Below, piece after piece: positions 34,543 to 43,172 of a stretch of 64,000 nucleotides of DNA. This DNA comes from Streptomyces sp. ISL-98. GTDB lineage: Bacteria > Actinomycetota > Actinomycetes > Streptomycetales > Streptomycetaceae. The position numbers were made by a program, and so were the translations under genes. Position 1 is the stretch's first letter. The number at the start of each line of letters is the position of its first letter. Location of the stretch: the NCBI RefSeq assembly GCF_018614055.1, contig NZ_JAGGPB010000004.1, forward strand, positions 351,718 to 415,717, written 5' to 3'. Below the pieces are notes generated by a model that was not told the origin of the DNA, made no database searches, and saw nothing but the letters and a program-made list of their open reading frames with translations.

Positions 34543-37500
34543 GCACGTGTCAGCGCCCCGGCTGCGAGGGGTCGTACGAAGACATGGGCGGCGGTGAGAT
34601 GTACTGCGACACCTGCGGTCTCGCGCCCGTCGTGTCGCCGAACGGAAACCTGTCGTCTCCGCCTACCGGGATCGCGGCCGGCGGCAGGAGCAACAAGGGC
34701 AGCCAGAGCAACCAGGGCGCCCGGGGCAGCAACAGCACATCCTCACGCAGCGGTTCGGGGGCGTCCTCCCGGAGCTCCTCCCGCTCGTCACGGTCCTCCA
34801 CTTCGCGCCGCTCGGTCTCCGGCCGCCTCTCCCGGTCCCTGTCGGGCGCCTCCGCCTCCCGGTCGGTCTCGGTCCGCAGTTCCGGTTCGTCGTCGGGGGC
34901 GTCCGGGCGCAACCGGCTGGGCGCGGGTCTTGTCTCCATACCGGACGTGCCGCGTCCCGACCCGCAGACCGCGGTGATGAAGAACCCGGAGGTCCCGGAG
35001 CGGAAGCGGTTCTGCTCGCGCTCCGACTGCGGGGCGCCGGTGGGGCGTTCGCGCGGTGAGCGGCCGGGCCGTACGGAAGGGTTCTGCACGAAGTGCGGGC
35101 ACCCGTACTCCTTCGTGCCCAAGCTGGGCGCGGGCGACATCGTGCACGGCCAGTACGAGGTCATGGGCTGCCTGGCGCACGGCGGTCTCGGCTGGGTCTA
35201 TCTCGCGGTCGACCGCGCCGTCTCCGACCGCTGGGTGGTCCTGAAGGGCCTGCTCGACACCGGCGACCAGGACGCGATGGCGGCGGCGATCTCGGAGCGG
35301 CGCTTCCTCGCCGAGATCGAGCACTCCAACATCGTCCGCATCTACAACTTCGTCGAGCACCTCGACCAGCGCACCGGTTCCATGGACGGCTACATCGTCA
35401 TGGAGTACGTCGGCGGCAAGTCGCTCAAGGAGATCGCCAATGAGCGGCGCAGCGAGGCGGGCAAGCGGGATCCGCTGCCGGTCGAGCAGGCGTGTGCGTA
35501 CGGCATCGAGGCGCTGGAGGCGCTGGGCCACCTGCACAGCAGGAACCTCCTCTACTGCGACTTCAAGGTCGACAACGCCATCCAGCAGCAGGACCAGCTG
35601 AAGCTCATCGACATGGGCGCGGTCCGCAGGATGGACGACGAGGAGAGCGCGATCTACGGCACGGTGGGCTATCAGGCCCCCGAGGTCGCCGAGGTGGGCC
35701 CGTCCGTCGCCTCCGACCTCTACACGGTGGCGCGCACGCTCGCCGTGCTGACCTTCGACTTCCAGGGCTACACGAACGTCTTCGTGGCCAGCCTGCCCGA
35801 CCCCGAGCACATCGAGGTCTTCCGCACGTACGAGTCCTTCTACCGCCTCCTGGTCCGGGCCACCGACCCGGATCCGGCACGGCGGTTCGCGTCGGCGACG
35901 GAGATGGCGGAGCAGCTGACGGGCGTACTGCGGGAGGTGGTGGCTCTCCAGACGGGCCGCCCGCGCCCGTCCCTGTCGACCCTCTTCGGCCCCGAACTGC
36001 GGGTCACGGACACGCAGCTGTTCGCGGAACTGACGGGCGACGTGTCGCAGCTGGGCGGCCGGACGCTCCCGGAGGGACGGCGAGCACGCCGCGCGGCGGC
36101 GAAGGCGGTGGCCTCGGGCGGTGCTGGAGCGGGCGCCGCTCCCGGGCCGGTCCCGGTCGGCGCGGGCGCGTCGGCTGTCCCGGCGCAGGTCACGGGAGTA
36201 AGGCCGCTGCCCGGCGCGGCCGAGGGGTACGTCGGCGCGGAGCCGACGCACCGCAGCGGCGGCAGAGGCGCAGGCACAGGCACAGGCACCCCGCGCAGCA
36301 ACGGCCCCGGCGGAGCTGGTGGTTACGGCGCAGGAGGCGCGGCGTACGGCGGAGGCGGGGCACCCGGCGGCGCATACCCGGGAGCGGGCTCGCAGCCCGG
36401 CGGATACCCGGCGCCCGGGGCACCCGCGGGCGGGCACGGTGGGGCCGGGGCACCCGGCGGCTGGGCCTCCGCAGCGGGCTCGCAGTTCGGGGCCTACGCC
36501 GGTCCGGGTGCCGGTACGTACACCGGTCCGGGGGCGTCGTCGCACGGTGGCGGGGGCGCTGCCGTTGCGTATGCCGCTACCCAGACCGCCGTTCCGGCAC
36601 CCCGCGTCCCGCCGGGCGTAACGGCGGAGGCCTCCTACCTCGCGCCGCTCAAGGCGCGGGCCACTTCGCTCGCGCTGCCCGTGCCGCGCGTCGACCCGAA
36701 CGACCCCAACGCCGGGTTCCTCGCGGGCCTGATGGCCTCCGCACCCGCCGAGCTGATCGCCGCGCTCCAGTCCGCGCCCGGTGACTCCGTCGAGCGGCGG
36801 CTGCGCGAGCTGCGTGCCCGGCTGGAGATGGGCGAACTGATCACCGCCGCCGATGCGTTGCAGGCGTTGGAGGTGCAGCACCCGGACGACTGGCGGGTCG
36901 TCTGGTACCGGGGCATCGCCTCCCTCGCCACAGGGGACAACGAGAACGCCGCGCTGTCCTTCGACGCGATCTACGACGCGTTCCCCGGCGAGGCCGCCCC
37001 CAAGCTCGCCCTCGCGGTCTGCGCCGAAGTCCTCGGCCAGCTGGACAACGCCGCCGAGTACTACCGACTCGTATGGACGACAGACCCGAGTTACGTGAGT
37101 GCGGCCTTCGGCCTTGCCCGCGTGCAGCTCGCCGCGGGCGACCGGCCCGGCGCCGTACGCACGCTGGAGTCCGTACCGGAGGCGTCGATCCACTACACGG
37201 CGGCCCGTGTCGCCGCTGTACGGGCACGCCTGCGGCGCCGCGCCGTGCAGGACCCGCTGATCGACGATCTGACGGCGGCCGCCACCCAGGTGGAGGCCCT
37301 GCAGAGCGTCGGTCTCGACGCCGTACGCCGTGAGCAGTTGTCCACAGAGGTGCTGGGCACAGCCCTCGACTGGGTACTCTCCGGTGGGCGCGGGGCTAGC
37401 CCCGCGCAGACCGCGCTGCTCGGCAGCCAACTGGACGAGCGCGGCCTGCGCTTCGGTCTGGAACGCTCGTACCGGGTGCTAGCCCGGCTCGCCCAGCGCG

Positions 37501-37562
37501 GCGAGGAGAGGATCGACCTGGTGGAACGGGCCAACCGTTTCCGCCCCCGGACCTGGGTGTGA
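34539..37562 (+). CDS. pknG: PknG-type Ser/Thr protein kinase with zinc ribbons and TPR
   Basis: This 1007-residue soluble kinase has two Cys-rich zinc ribbons (CQRPGCEG...CDTCG near 4-27; CSRSDCGAP...CTKCG near 163-193) flanking a Ser/Arg-rich linker. The kinase domain is at about 204-480, a Gly/Ala/Pro linker follows to about 700, and a TPR-like C-terminus spans 770-1007. Kinase motifs are LAHGGLGWVYLA, VVLKGL (Lys about 236), CDFKVDNAI and LIDMGAV. It is a non-RD kinase with DMG in place of DFG, as in the PknG family. PknG proteins phosphorylate FHA proteins that control glutamate metabolism. ATG 34539 overlaps the previous stop. Confidence 0.88.
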   Translation: MSTCQRPGCEGSYEDMGGGEMYCDTCGLAPVVSPNGNLSSPPTGIAAGGRSNKGSQSNQGARGSNSTSSRSGSGASSRSSSRSSRSSTSRRSVSGRLSRSLSGASASRSVSVRSSGSSSGASGRNRLGAGLVSIPDVPRPDPQTAVMKNPEVPERKRFCSRSDCGAPVGRSRGERPGRTEGFCTKCGHPYSFVPKLGAGDIVHGQYEVMGCLAHGGLGWVYLAVDRAVSDRWVVLKGLLDTGDQDAMAAAISERRFLAEIEHSNIVRIYNFVEHLDQRTGSMDGYIVMEYVGGKSLKEIANERRSEAGKRDPLPVEQACAYGIEALEALGHLHSRNLLYCDFKVDNAIQQQDQLKLIDMGAVRRMDDEESAIYGTVGYQAPEVAEVGPSVASDLYTVARTLAVLTFDFQGYTNVFVASLPDPEHIEVFRTYESFYRLLVRATDPDPARRFASATEMAEQLTGVLREVVALQTGRPRPSLSTLFGPELRVTDTQLFAELTGDVSQLGGRTLPEGRRARRAAAKAVASGGAGAGAAPGPVPVGAGASAVPAQVTGVRPLPGAAEGYVGAEPTHRSGGRGAGTGTGTPRSNGPGGAGGYGAGGAAYGGGGAPGGAYPGAGSQPGGYPAPGAPAGGHGGAGAPGGWASAAGSQFGAYAGPGAGTYTGPGASSHGGGGAAVAYAATQTAVPAPRVPPGVTAEASYLAPLKARATSLALPVPRVDPNDPNAGFLAGLMASAPAELIAALQSAPGDSVERRLRELRARLEMGELITAADALQALEVQHPDDWRVVWYRGIASLATGDNENAALSFDAIYDAFPGEAAPKLALAVCAEVLGQLDNAAEYYRLVWTTDPSYVSAAFGLARVQLAAGDRPGAVRTLESVPEASIHYTAARVAAVRARLRRRAVQDPLIDDLTAAATQVEALQSVGLDAVRREQLSTEVLGTALDWVLSGGRGASPAQTALLGSQLDERGLRFGLERSYRVLARLAQRGEERIDLVERANRFRPRTWV

Positions 37563-38903
37563 ATGATGTCGCAGATGCACCAGCAGCCTGCTGGGTCGGC
37601 CGCCTGTCCCGGCTGCGAGGAGCCGCTGGAGCCGGGTGACCTGTTCTGCGGTGCGTGCGGGTACGACCTGTCGGCCGTCCCGCCGATGCCGCAGGACCAG
37701 CCCACGGTGGCCATTTCGGTGGGGCCGCGCGCGGCAGCGGCGGGCAGCGCGGAGCTGTCCCCCGCCGCCGTACGGTATGACGACCCGCCCCAAGCCGCCC
37801 CTGCGGACGGCGACTTCGCCCTCCCCGCACCAGCAGCGGCACCGGTCCCCCCACCCGCGGCGGCGCCGGTCCCCCCACCCGCGCAGGCGCCCGTGGTCCC
37901 CGTACAGCCCGTCGACCCCCGCACCGCCGTGCCCGTGCCCGAGCCGACACCCCCGGCAGGAACGCCCGCCGCCAAGGTGTGCGTCGCCTGCCGCAGCGGC
38001 CGGATCGACGAGGACGGCTACTGCGAGAACTGCGGCCACGCCCAGCCCCGCGAGCGCGACCACATGGAGCAGGAGCTGGACGCCGTCGCGGCGGTCAGCG
38101 ACCGGGGTCTGCGCCACCACCGGAACGAGGACTCCTTCGCGGTCTCCTCGGCGGCCCTGCCCGACGGGTCGCCGGCCGTCGTCGCGATCGTCTGCGACGG
38201 CGTGTCCTCGGCGACCCGCCCCGACGAGGCCTCGGCGGCCGCCGCGAGCGCCGCCAACGAGGCGCTCCTCGAATCCCTGCCGCGCGGCACTCACCCGCAG
38301 CAGGCGATGCACGAGGCGATCGTCGCGGCGGCCGAGTCGGTCAACTCCCTTGCCGTGGAACCCGGTCACACCAAGGAGCACGACCCCGACCACCACACGA
38401 ACGCGCCCGCCTGCACCCTGGTCGGCGCGATCGTCGCGAGCGGACTGCTCGTCATCGGCTGGGTCGGCGACAGCCGCGTCTACTGGGTGCCCGACGACCG
38501 CACCGCACCGCCCGCCCGGCTCACCGAGGACGACTCGTGGGCGGCCCAGATGGTGGCTGCGGGCCTGATGAACGAGGCGGAGGCGTACGCCGACGAGCGC
38601 GCCCACGCGATCACCGGCTGGCTCGGCGCGGACGCGTACGAACTGGAGCCGCACACCGCCGCCTTCAAGCCGGACCGGCCGGGCGTGGTCGTCGTATGCA
38701 CCGACGGCCTGTGGAACTACGCGGAGGCGGCACAGGAGATGGCGCGGGTCGCACCGGCCGACGCCGCCGACCGGCCGCTGCACTGCGCCCAGGTACTGGT
38801 GGGGCACGCACTCGACGGCGGGGGCCACGACAACGTAACAGTGGCGGTGCTGCCGTTCCCCGTACCGCCGCAAGGGGCAGGATCGGCCTACGGCACGGCG
38901 TAA
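37563..38903 (+). CDS. PP2C-family Ser/Thr phosphatase with N-terminal zinc ribbons
   Basis: This 446-residue protein opens with a zinc ribbon (CPGCEEPLEPGDLFCGACG), a Pro/Ala linker and a second ribbon (CVACRSGRIDEDGYCENCG, about 140-158). The PP2C domain follows from about 168. All metal and catalytic motifs are intact: DRGLRHHRNEDSF, IVCDGVSS, VGDSRVYW, VCTDGLW and GGHDNVTV. It should dephosphorylate targets of the adjacent kinase. The ATG directly follows the kinase stop codon, so the kinase and its likely opposing phosphatase are coupled. Confidence 0.9.
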   Translation: MMSQMHQQPAGSAACPGCEEPLEPGDLFCGACGYDLSAVPPMPQDQPTVAISVGPRAAAAGSAELSPAAVRYDDPPQAAPADGDFALPAPAAAPVPPPAAAPVPPPAQAPVVPVQPVDPRTAVPVPEPTPPAGTPAAKVCVACRSGRIDEDGYCENCGHAQPRERDHMEQELDAVAAVSDRGLRHHRNEDSFAVSSAALPDGSPAVVAIVCDGVSSATRPDEASAAAASAANEALLESLPRGTHPQQAMHEAIVAAAESVNSLAVEPGHTKEHDPDHHTNAPACTLVGAIVASGLLVIGWVGDSRVYWVPDDRTAPPARLTEDDSWAAQMVAAGLMNEAEAYADERAHAITGWLGADAYELEPHTAAFKPDRPGVVVVCTDGLWNYAEAAQEMARVAPADAADRPLHCAQVLVGHALDGGGHDNVTVAVLPFPVPPQGAGSAYGTA

Positions 38904-38947
38904 GGCCCCTGTTCCCCTTCCTTCTGGAGTCCCGAGGAGCCAATTCG

Positions 38948-40306
38948 ATGGCCAACTTCTCCAAGTCCCATGTGCCGCAATTCTCCGTCGACGTGTATCA
39001 GAACGAGTACCTGCCGGAGGGCGGTCGCGAGGTCAACGCGATCGTCACGGTCACCTCCACCGGGGGCGGTACGAGCGGCGCCTCGCTGCTCGCCGGGGCC
39101 GGCTCCTCGCCCGCGCACATACCGGGGCAGGGGCCGAGCGCGGCCGTTGTGATCATGGTCGACTGTTCGGGGTCGATGGACTACCCGCCGACCAAGATGC
39201 GCAACGCGCGGGACGCCACGGCAGCCGCCATCGACACCCTGCGCGACGGTGTCGCGTTCGCGGTGGTCGGCGGTACGCACATCGCCACGGAGGTCTACCC
39301 GGGCAACGGCGGCCTCGCGACCGCCGATCACCGGACCAGGGCCGAGGCCAAGGAGGCCCTGCGCAAGCTGAGCGCGGGCGGCGGCACGGCGATCGGCACG
39401 TGGCTGCGGCTGACGGACCGGCTGCTCGGCGCGGCCGAAGTCTCCATCCGGCACGGCATTCTGCTGACCGACGGGCGTAACGAGCACGAGAGCCCCGAGG
39501 ACCTGCGGGCCGCGATCGACTCCTGCGTGGGGCGCTTCACCTGCGACGCCCGTGGCGTGGGTACGGACTGGGAGGTCAAGGAGGTCACCGGCATCGCATC
39601 GGCGCTGCTCGGCACGGCCGACATCGTCGCCGACCCGACGGGCCTGGCCGCGGACTTCACTCACATGATGGAGAACGCGATGGGCAAGGAGGTCGCGGAC
39701 GTGGCGCTGCGGCTGTGGACGCCCGTCGGCGTGGAGATCAAGTTCGTCAAGCAGGTGGCGCCGGCGGTCGAGGACCTGACCGGCCGCCGCACCGAGGTGC
39801 CCCCGCGCGCGGGCGACTACCCGACGGGCTCGTGGGGCGACGAGTCGCGCGACTACCACGTGTGCGTGCAGGTCCCCGAGGCCGGCATCGGCCAGGAGAT
39901 GCTGGCGGCCCGCGTCTCGCTCATCCTTCCCGACCCGTCGGGGGGTACGCCGCGAACGCTCTCCCAGGGTCTCGTACGGGCGGTGTGGACGGACGACATG
40001 GTCGCATCCACCTCTATAAACCCCCAGGTCGCGCACTACACGGGCCAGGCGGAACTGGCGCAAGTCATCCAACAGGGTCTTGATGCACGCAAGTCGGGCG
40101 ACTTCGACGGGGCGACCGCGAAACTCGGCCGCGCGGTGCAGCTGGCGGCCGCTTCGGGGAACGCCGACACTGCGAAACTCCTTTCGAAGGTGGTGGACGT
40201 CGTCGACGCGACGACGGGTACTGTGCGACTCAAGGCGAAGGTCGCGGAGGCGGACGAGATGACCCTCGAGACGCGCTCCACCAAGACAGTTCGCGTGAAG
40301 AAATAA
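38948..40306 (+). CDS. VWA-domain protein
   Basis: This 452-residue cytoplasmic protein has an N-terminal beta segment (MANFSKSHVPQFSVDVYQNE) and a von Willebrand A domain with an intact MIDAS: DCSGS (about 76-80), GGGTAIGTW and LLTDGRNE. A beta-rich domain and a C-terminal helical region (ARKSGDFDGATAKLGRAVQL) follow. No signal peptide is seen. GAGGAG precedes ATG 38948. VWA proteins of this type mediate metal-dependent protein contacts and often pair with kinase/FHA modules. The partner is not known. Confidence 0.86.
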   Translation: MANFSKSHVPQFSVDVYQNEYLPEGGREVNAIVTVTSTGGGTSGASLLAGAGSSPAHIPGQGPSAAVVIMVDCSGSMDYPPTKMRNARDATAAAIDTLRDGVAFAVVGGTHIATEVYPGNGGLATADHRTRAEAKEALRKLSAGGGTAIGTWLRLTDRLLGAAEVSIRHGILLTDGRNEHESPEDLRAAIDSCVGRFTCDARGVGTDWEVKEVTGIASALLGTADIVADPTGLAADFTHMMENAMGKEVADVALRLWTPVGVEIKFVKQVAPAVEDLTGRRTEVPPRAGDYPTGSWGDESRDYHVCVQVPEAGIGQEMLAARVSLILPDPSGGTPRTLSQGLVRAVWTDDMVASTSINPQVAHYTGQAELAQVIQQGLDARKSGDFDGATAKLGRAVQLAAASGNADTAKLLSKVVDVVDATTGTVRLKAKVAEADEMTLETRSTKTVRVKK

Positions 40307-40372
40307 CCAAGAAGCGACGAGAAGTACCGATTTGCGGCCTGCGGGCCGGACGAGAGAGGGGGAAGCGCCGAC

Positions 40373-41581
40373 ATGCCGACCTGCCCGAACGGACACCAGT
40401 CGGGTTCCGAAGACTGGTGCGAGGTCTGCGGCCATCGCATGGCCGGCGCCGTGCCGCCGCCTCCCCCGCCGCCGCCCGCCCCTGGTTACGGCTACCCGCA
40501 GGGCGCCCCGCCCCCCGGCTACCCGGGCCAGGACGCCACCCAGCAGGCGGAGATCTGCCCGCAGTGCCGGACGCCGCGCGAGGCGATGGCGCCGTTCTGC
40601 GAGGAGTGCCGCTGGAACTTCCTCACGAACACGGCAACCTCGTACACGCCGGTCGCCCCGCAGAACTCGGGCCAGGGCCCCGGGCCCGGCGGCCTCAACC
40701 TGCCGCCTGGTTTCCAGGCGCAGCAGCCCCCTCAGCCCCAGCACCCCCAGCCTCCGCAGCGGCAGGCGCCGCCGCAGGGGCCTCCTCCGCCGCCGCCCGC
40801 GCAGCCGCAGCAGACGCAGCAGCCTCGTGACCCGTACGAGTACCAGAGCTCGCGGCCGTCGCAGATCAACCGCCCCGCCGAGCCGCTGGCGCCCGAGCAG
40901 TCGGGGCACCAGGCCCCGCCGAGCCCGTTCCAGCAGCAGCCGGACACCTTCCAGCGGTCCGACGTCTTCCAGCAGCCCGCCGCTCCGTCGCCCCCGGCGT
41001 TCCAGCAGCAGGCGCCGCCGCCCGCGCCGCCGCAACAGCAACAGCCGCCGCAGCAGCAGCCGCAGGGCAATGGCAACGACGACTGGATGCTGCCCCCGCC
41101 GTCGCAACAGCAGCAACAGCAACAACCGCAGCACCAGCAGCAGATGCCCCAGCAGCACAGCCAGCCGACGGCTCCCGCGAGCTGGACGGCGACCGTGGGC
41201 CCCGACCGTGAGTACTTCATGGCGATGATGCAGCGCAGCGGCCCCGACGCGGCGGGCCTCAACCTGCCCGCGTACTCGCCCGAGCAGCAGCGCAGGCTCA
41301 CCGGCAACCAGATCACCATCGGCCGCCGCCGCCACAGCACGGGCGAAGCCCCCGACATCGATCTGGCGGTACCGCCGGAGGACCCGGGCGTCTCGCACCA
41401 GCACGCGGTACTGGTCCAGCAGCCCGACGGCTCCTGGGCGGTGGTCGACCAGAACTCGACCAACGGCACGACGGTGAACGGCGCGGAGGAACCGATCCAG
41501 CCCTACGTCCCGATCCCGCTCCAGGACGGCGACCGGGTGCATGTCGGCGCCTGGACGACGATCACGGTGCGCCGGGGCTGA
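40373..41581 (+). CDS. FHA-domain protein with zinc ribbons and poly-Gln linker
   Basis: This 402-residue protein has two zinc ribbons (CPNGHQSGSEDWCEVCG, residues 4-20; CPQCRTPREAMAPFCEECRW, about 63-82) and a long Pro/Gln-rich disordered linker (about 100-275). A C-terminal FHA domain ends it: TIGRRR, VSHQHAV and DQNSTNGTTVNG are the phosphothreonine-binding and structural motifs. It is the last gene of the kinase cluster and is the prime candidate PknG substrate or reader. Unlike mycobacterial GarA it lacks an obvious ETTS-like N-terminal phosphosite. Confidence 0.87.
   Translation: MPTCPNGHQSGSEDWCEVCGHRMAGAVPPPPPPPPAPGYGYPQGAPPPGYPGQDATQQAEICPQCRTPREAMAPFCEECRWNFLTNTATSYTPVAPQNSGQGPGPGGLNLPPGFQAQQPPQPQHPQPPQRQAPPQGPPPPPPAQPQQTQQPRDPYEYQSSRPSQINRPAEPLAPEQSGHQAPPSPFQQQPDTFQRSDVFQQPAAPSPPAFQQQAPPPAPPQQQQPPQQQPQGNGNDDWMLPPPSQQQQQQQPQHQQQMPQQHSQPTAPASWTATVGPDREYFMAMMQRSGPDAAGLNLPAYSPEQQRRLTGNQITIGRRRHSTGEAPDIDLAVPPEDPGVSHQHAVLVQQPDGSWAVVDQNSTNGTTVNGAEEPIQPYVPIPLQDGDRVHVGAWTTITVRRG
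41094..41172 (+). repeat. CAG/CAA-rich poly-glutamine tract
   Basis: Mixed CAG and CAA codons encode runs of glutamine in the FHA protein linker. CAA is rare in the surrounding genes, so the tract stands out and may be length-variable. Confidence 0.6.
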
Positions 41582-41593
41582 GGACCTTCCTCC

Positions 41594-41625
41594 AGGGGGT
41601 CTGGGGGCTTGCCCCCAGACCCCCT
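41594..41625. terminator. Strong bidirectional hairpin closing the kinase cluster
   Basis: AGGGGGTCTGGGGG (41594-41607) and CCCCCAGACCCCCT (41612-41625) pair perfectly around a CTTG loop. It lies between the convergent FHA and methyltransferase genes and belongs to the same sequence type as the 1967-2076 hairpins. Confidence 0.85.
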
Positions 41626-42595
41626 ATCGCGTCGCACCACCCACCAGCGGCCACGCATACGGCCCCTGCGGGTCGTCCAGCCACGCCCACTCCCCCTCAC
41701 CAGTGACCGTCACCCCGAACCGCTCCCGCTCCGGCCGCCGCTCCCGGTGCCACAGGGCGAGCGCCTCGTACGGGTCGAGGCTGCCCGCGGTCAGGCTCAG
41801 CATGAACTGGAAGAGGTCGTTCTCCATCGCCCTGCGCGGCAGTCCCCCCGCATACCTGGGAGCAGGCCCCGGCGAGCCGCCCCGCAGCGGGACGAAGTAG
41901 GCGGGCGTGTGCAGGAAGTGCCCCTCGGCGTGCGCGTCGTCCTGTACCACCAGCGCGATCAGCCCGGTCGCCAGCGGCGCCAGGATCCGCGCCCCGGGCC
42001 GGCACTGGGACAGCCAGTCACGCGGTACGGACGGCAGCGCGCACGTCGCGACGATCCTGTCGAAGGGCGCACGCGCGGGGCAGCCGCGCGCGCCGTCACC
42101 AGTCACCACCACCGGGTCGTAACCGGCCGCCTCCAGATGCTTGCGCGCCGACTCGGTGATCTCCGGGTCGAGGTCGACGGTGGTCACCAGCTCCCCGCCG
42201 AGCCGGTGGGCGAGGAGTGCCGCGTTGTAGCCGGTGCCCGCGCCGATCTCCAGTACGGCGTGCCCGCCCCGTACGTCCAGCTCTGTCAGCATTTTGGCCA
42301 TCAGGGACGGCTGGCTGCTGGAGGAGATCAGCTCGCCGTCGCGCACGCGAGTGGCCAGGGGCGTGTCCTCGTACACCCCGCGCAGCCAGCGCGCCCGCCG
42401 TTCCGGATCGGGGTCCTCGCCCCACAGCCGCTCGTAGCCGGTCGCGCCGCCGACGAAGTAGTACGGCACGAAAAGGTGGCGCGGGACCTCCGTGAAGGCC
42501 GCGCGCCAGGCAGGGTCCTCCAGAACCCCGGCGGCCACCAGCTCCTGCACGAGCGCCGCGCGGGCCTCGGCGTACATGTCGACGTCAGCGCCCAT
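41624..42595 (-). CDS. Protein-L-isoaspartate O-methyltransferase-like enzyme
   Basis: This SAM-dependent methyltransferase of 323 residues resembles protein-L-isoaspartate O-methyltransferase. It shows PRHLFVP near the N-terminus, the DGELISSSSQPSLMAKML substrate loop and the SAM motif VLEIGAGTGYNAALLA. TVDLDPEITESARKHL and FDRIVATCALPSVP follow. It carries a C-terminal extension of about 110 residues beyond classic PCMT, common in actinobacteria. The start is ATG 42595, although ATG 42577 is also possible. It is divergent from the globin gene. Confidence 0.82.
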   Translation of the reverse strand: MGADVDMYAEARAALVQELVAAGVLEDPAWRAAFTEVPRHLFVPYYFVGGATGYERLWGEDPDPERRARWLRGVYEDTPLATRVRDGELISSSSQPSLMAKMLTELDVRGGHAVLEIGAGTGYNAALLAHRLGGELVTTVDLDPEITESARKHLEAAGYDPVVVTGDGARGCPARAPFDRIVATCALPSVPRDWLSQCRPGARILAPLATGLIALVVQDDAHAEGHFLHTPAYFVPLRGGSPGPAPRYAGGLPRRAMENDLFQFMLSLTAGSLDPYEALALWHRERRPERERFGVTVTGEGEWAWLDDPQGPYAWPLVGGATR

Positions 42596-42694
42596 AGGCC
42601 CACTGTCGCGCGGCGTGCGGCAGGAAGCGAGTACCAGTCCGGCCGATGGTCCTAGGCCGAAGGTCTTCGGCCGCCCGTCTGAGACCATGGACCC

Positions 42695-43099
42695 GTGAAA
42701 GAGATTCCGCGAGGCACGCTTCAGGAGCAGACCTTCTACGAGCGGGTCGGCGGCGAGGAGACCTTCCGGCGCCTGGTGCACCGCTTCTACCAGGGGGTCG
42801 CGGAGGATCCGCTGCTGCGGCCCATGTACCCGGAGGAGGATCTGGGCCCCGCCGAGGAGAGGCTTGCCCTCTTCCTGATGCAGTACTGGGGCGGCCCGCG
42901 TACGTACAGCGACGAGCGCGGCCATCCCCGCCTGCGGATGCGGCACGCGCCGTTCACCGTCGACAAGGCGGCTCACGACGCCTGGCTGAAGCACATGCGC
43001 GAGGCCGTCGAGGGGCTCGGCCTCTCCGAGGAGCACGAGCAGGAGCTGTGGGGGTACCTGACGTACGCCGCGGCTTCAATGGTGAACGCGGCAGACTGA
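42695..43099 (+). CDS. glbO: Truncated haemoglobin, group II (TrHbO)
   Basis: This 134-residue 2-on-2 globin binds haem and oxygen-related ligands. Group II features are visible: FYERVGGEETFRRLVHRFYQ in the A/B helices, the LMQYWGGPRTYS turn with the YWGGP signature, proximal His in MRHAPF, and the group II Trp in DAWLKHM. The GTG at 42695 begins the protein. It has no partner reductase nearby. Roles in detoxifying nitric oxide or peroxide are proposed for the family. Confidence 0.9.
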   Translation: MKEIPRGTLQEQTFYERVGGEETFRRLVHRFYQGVAEDPLLRPMYPEEDLGPAEERLALFLMQYWGGPRTYSDERGHPRLRMRHAPFTVDKAAHDAWLKHMREAVEGLGLSEEHEQELWGYLTYAAASMVNAAD

Positions 43100-43172
43100 C
43101 GCGGGTGCGTGGGGGCTTGCGGGGGCTTGTTTTCTCCGACCCGCAGGCAACCCGCACCGCACCGCCGCCGAG

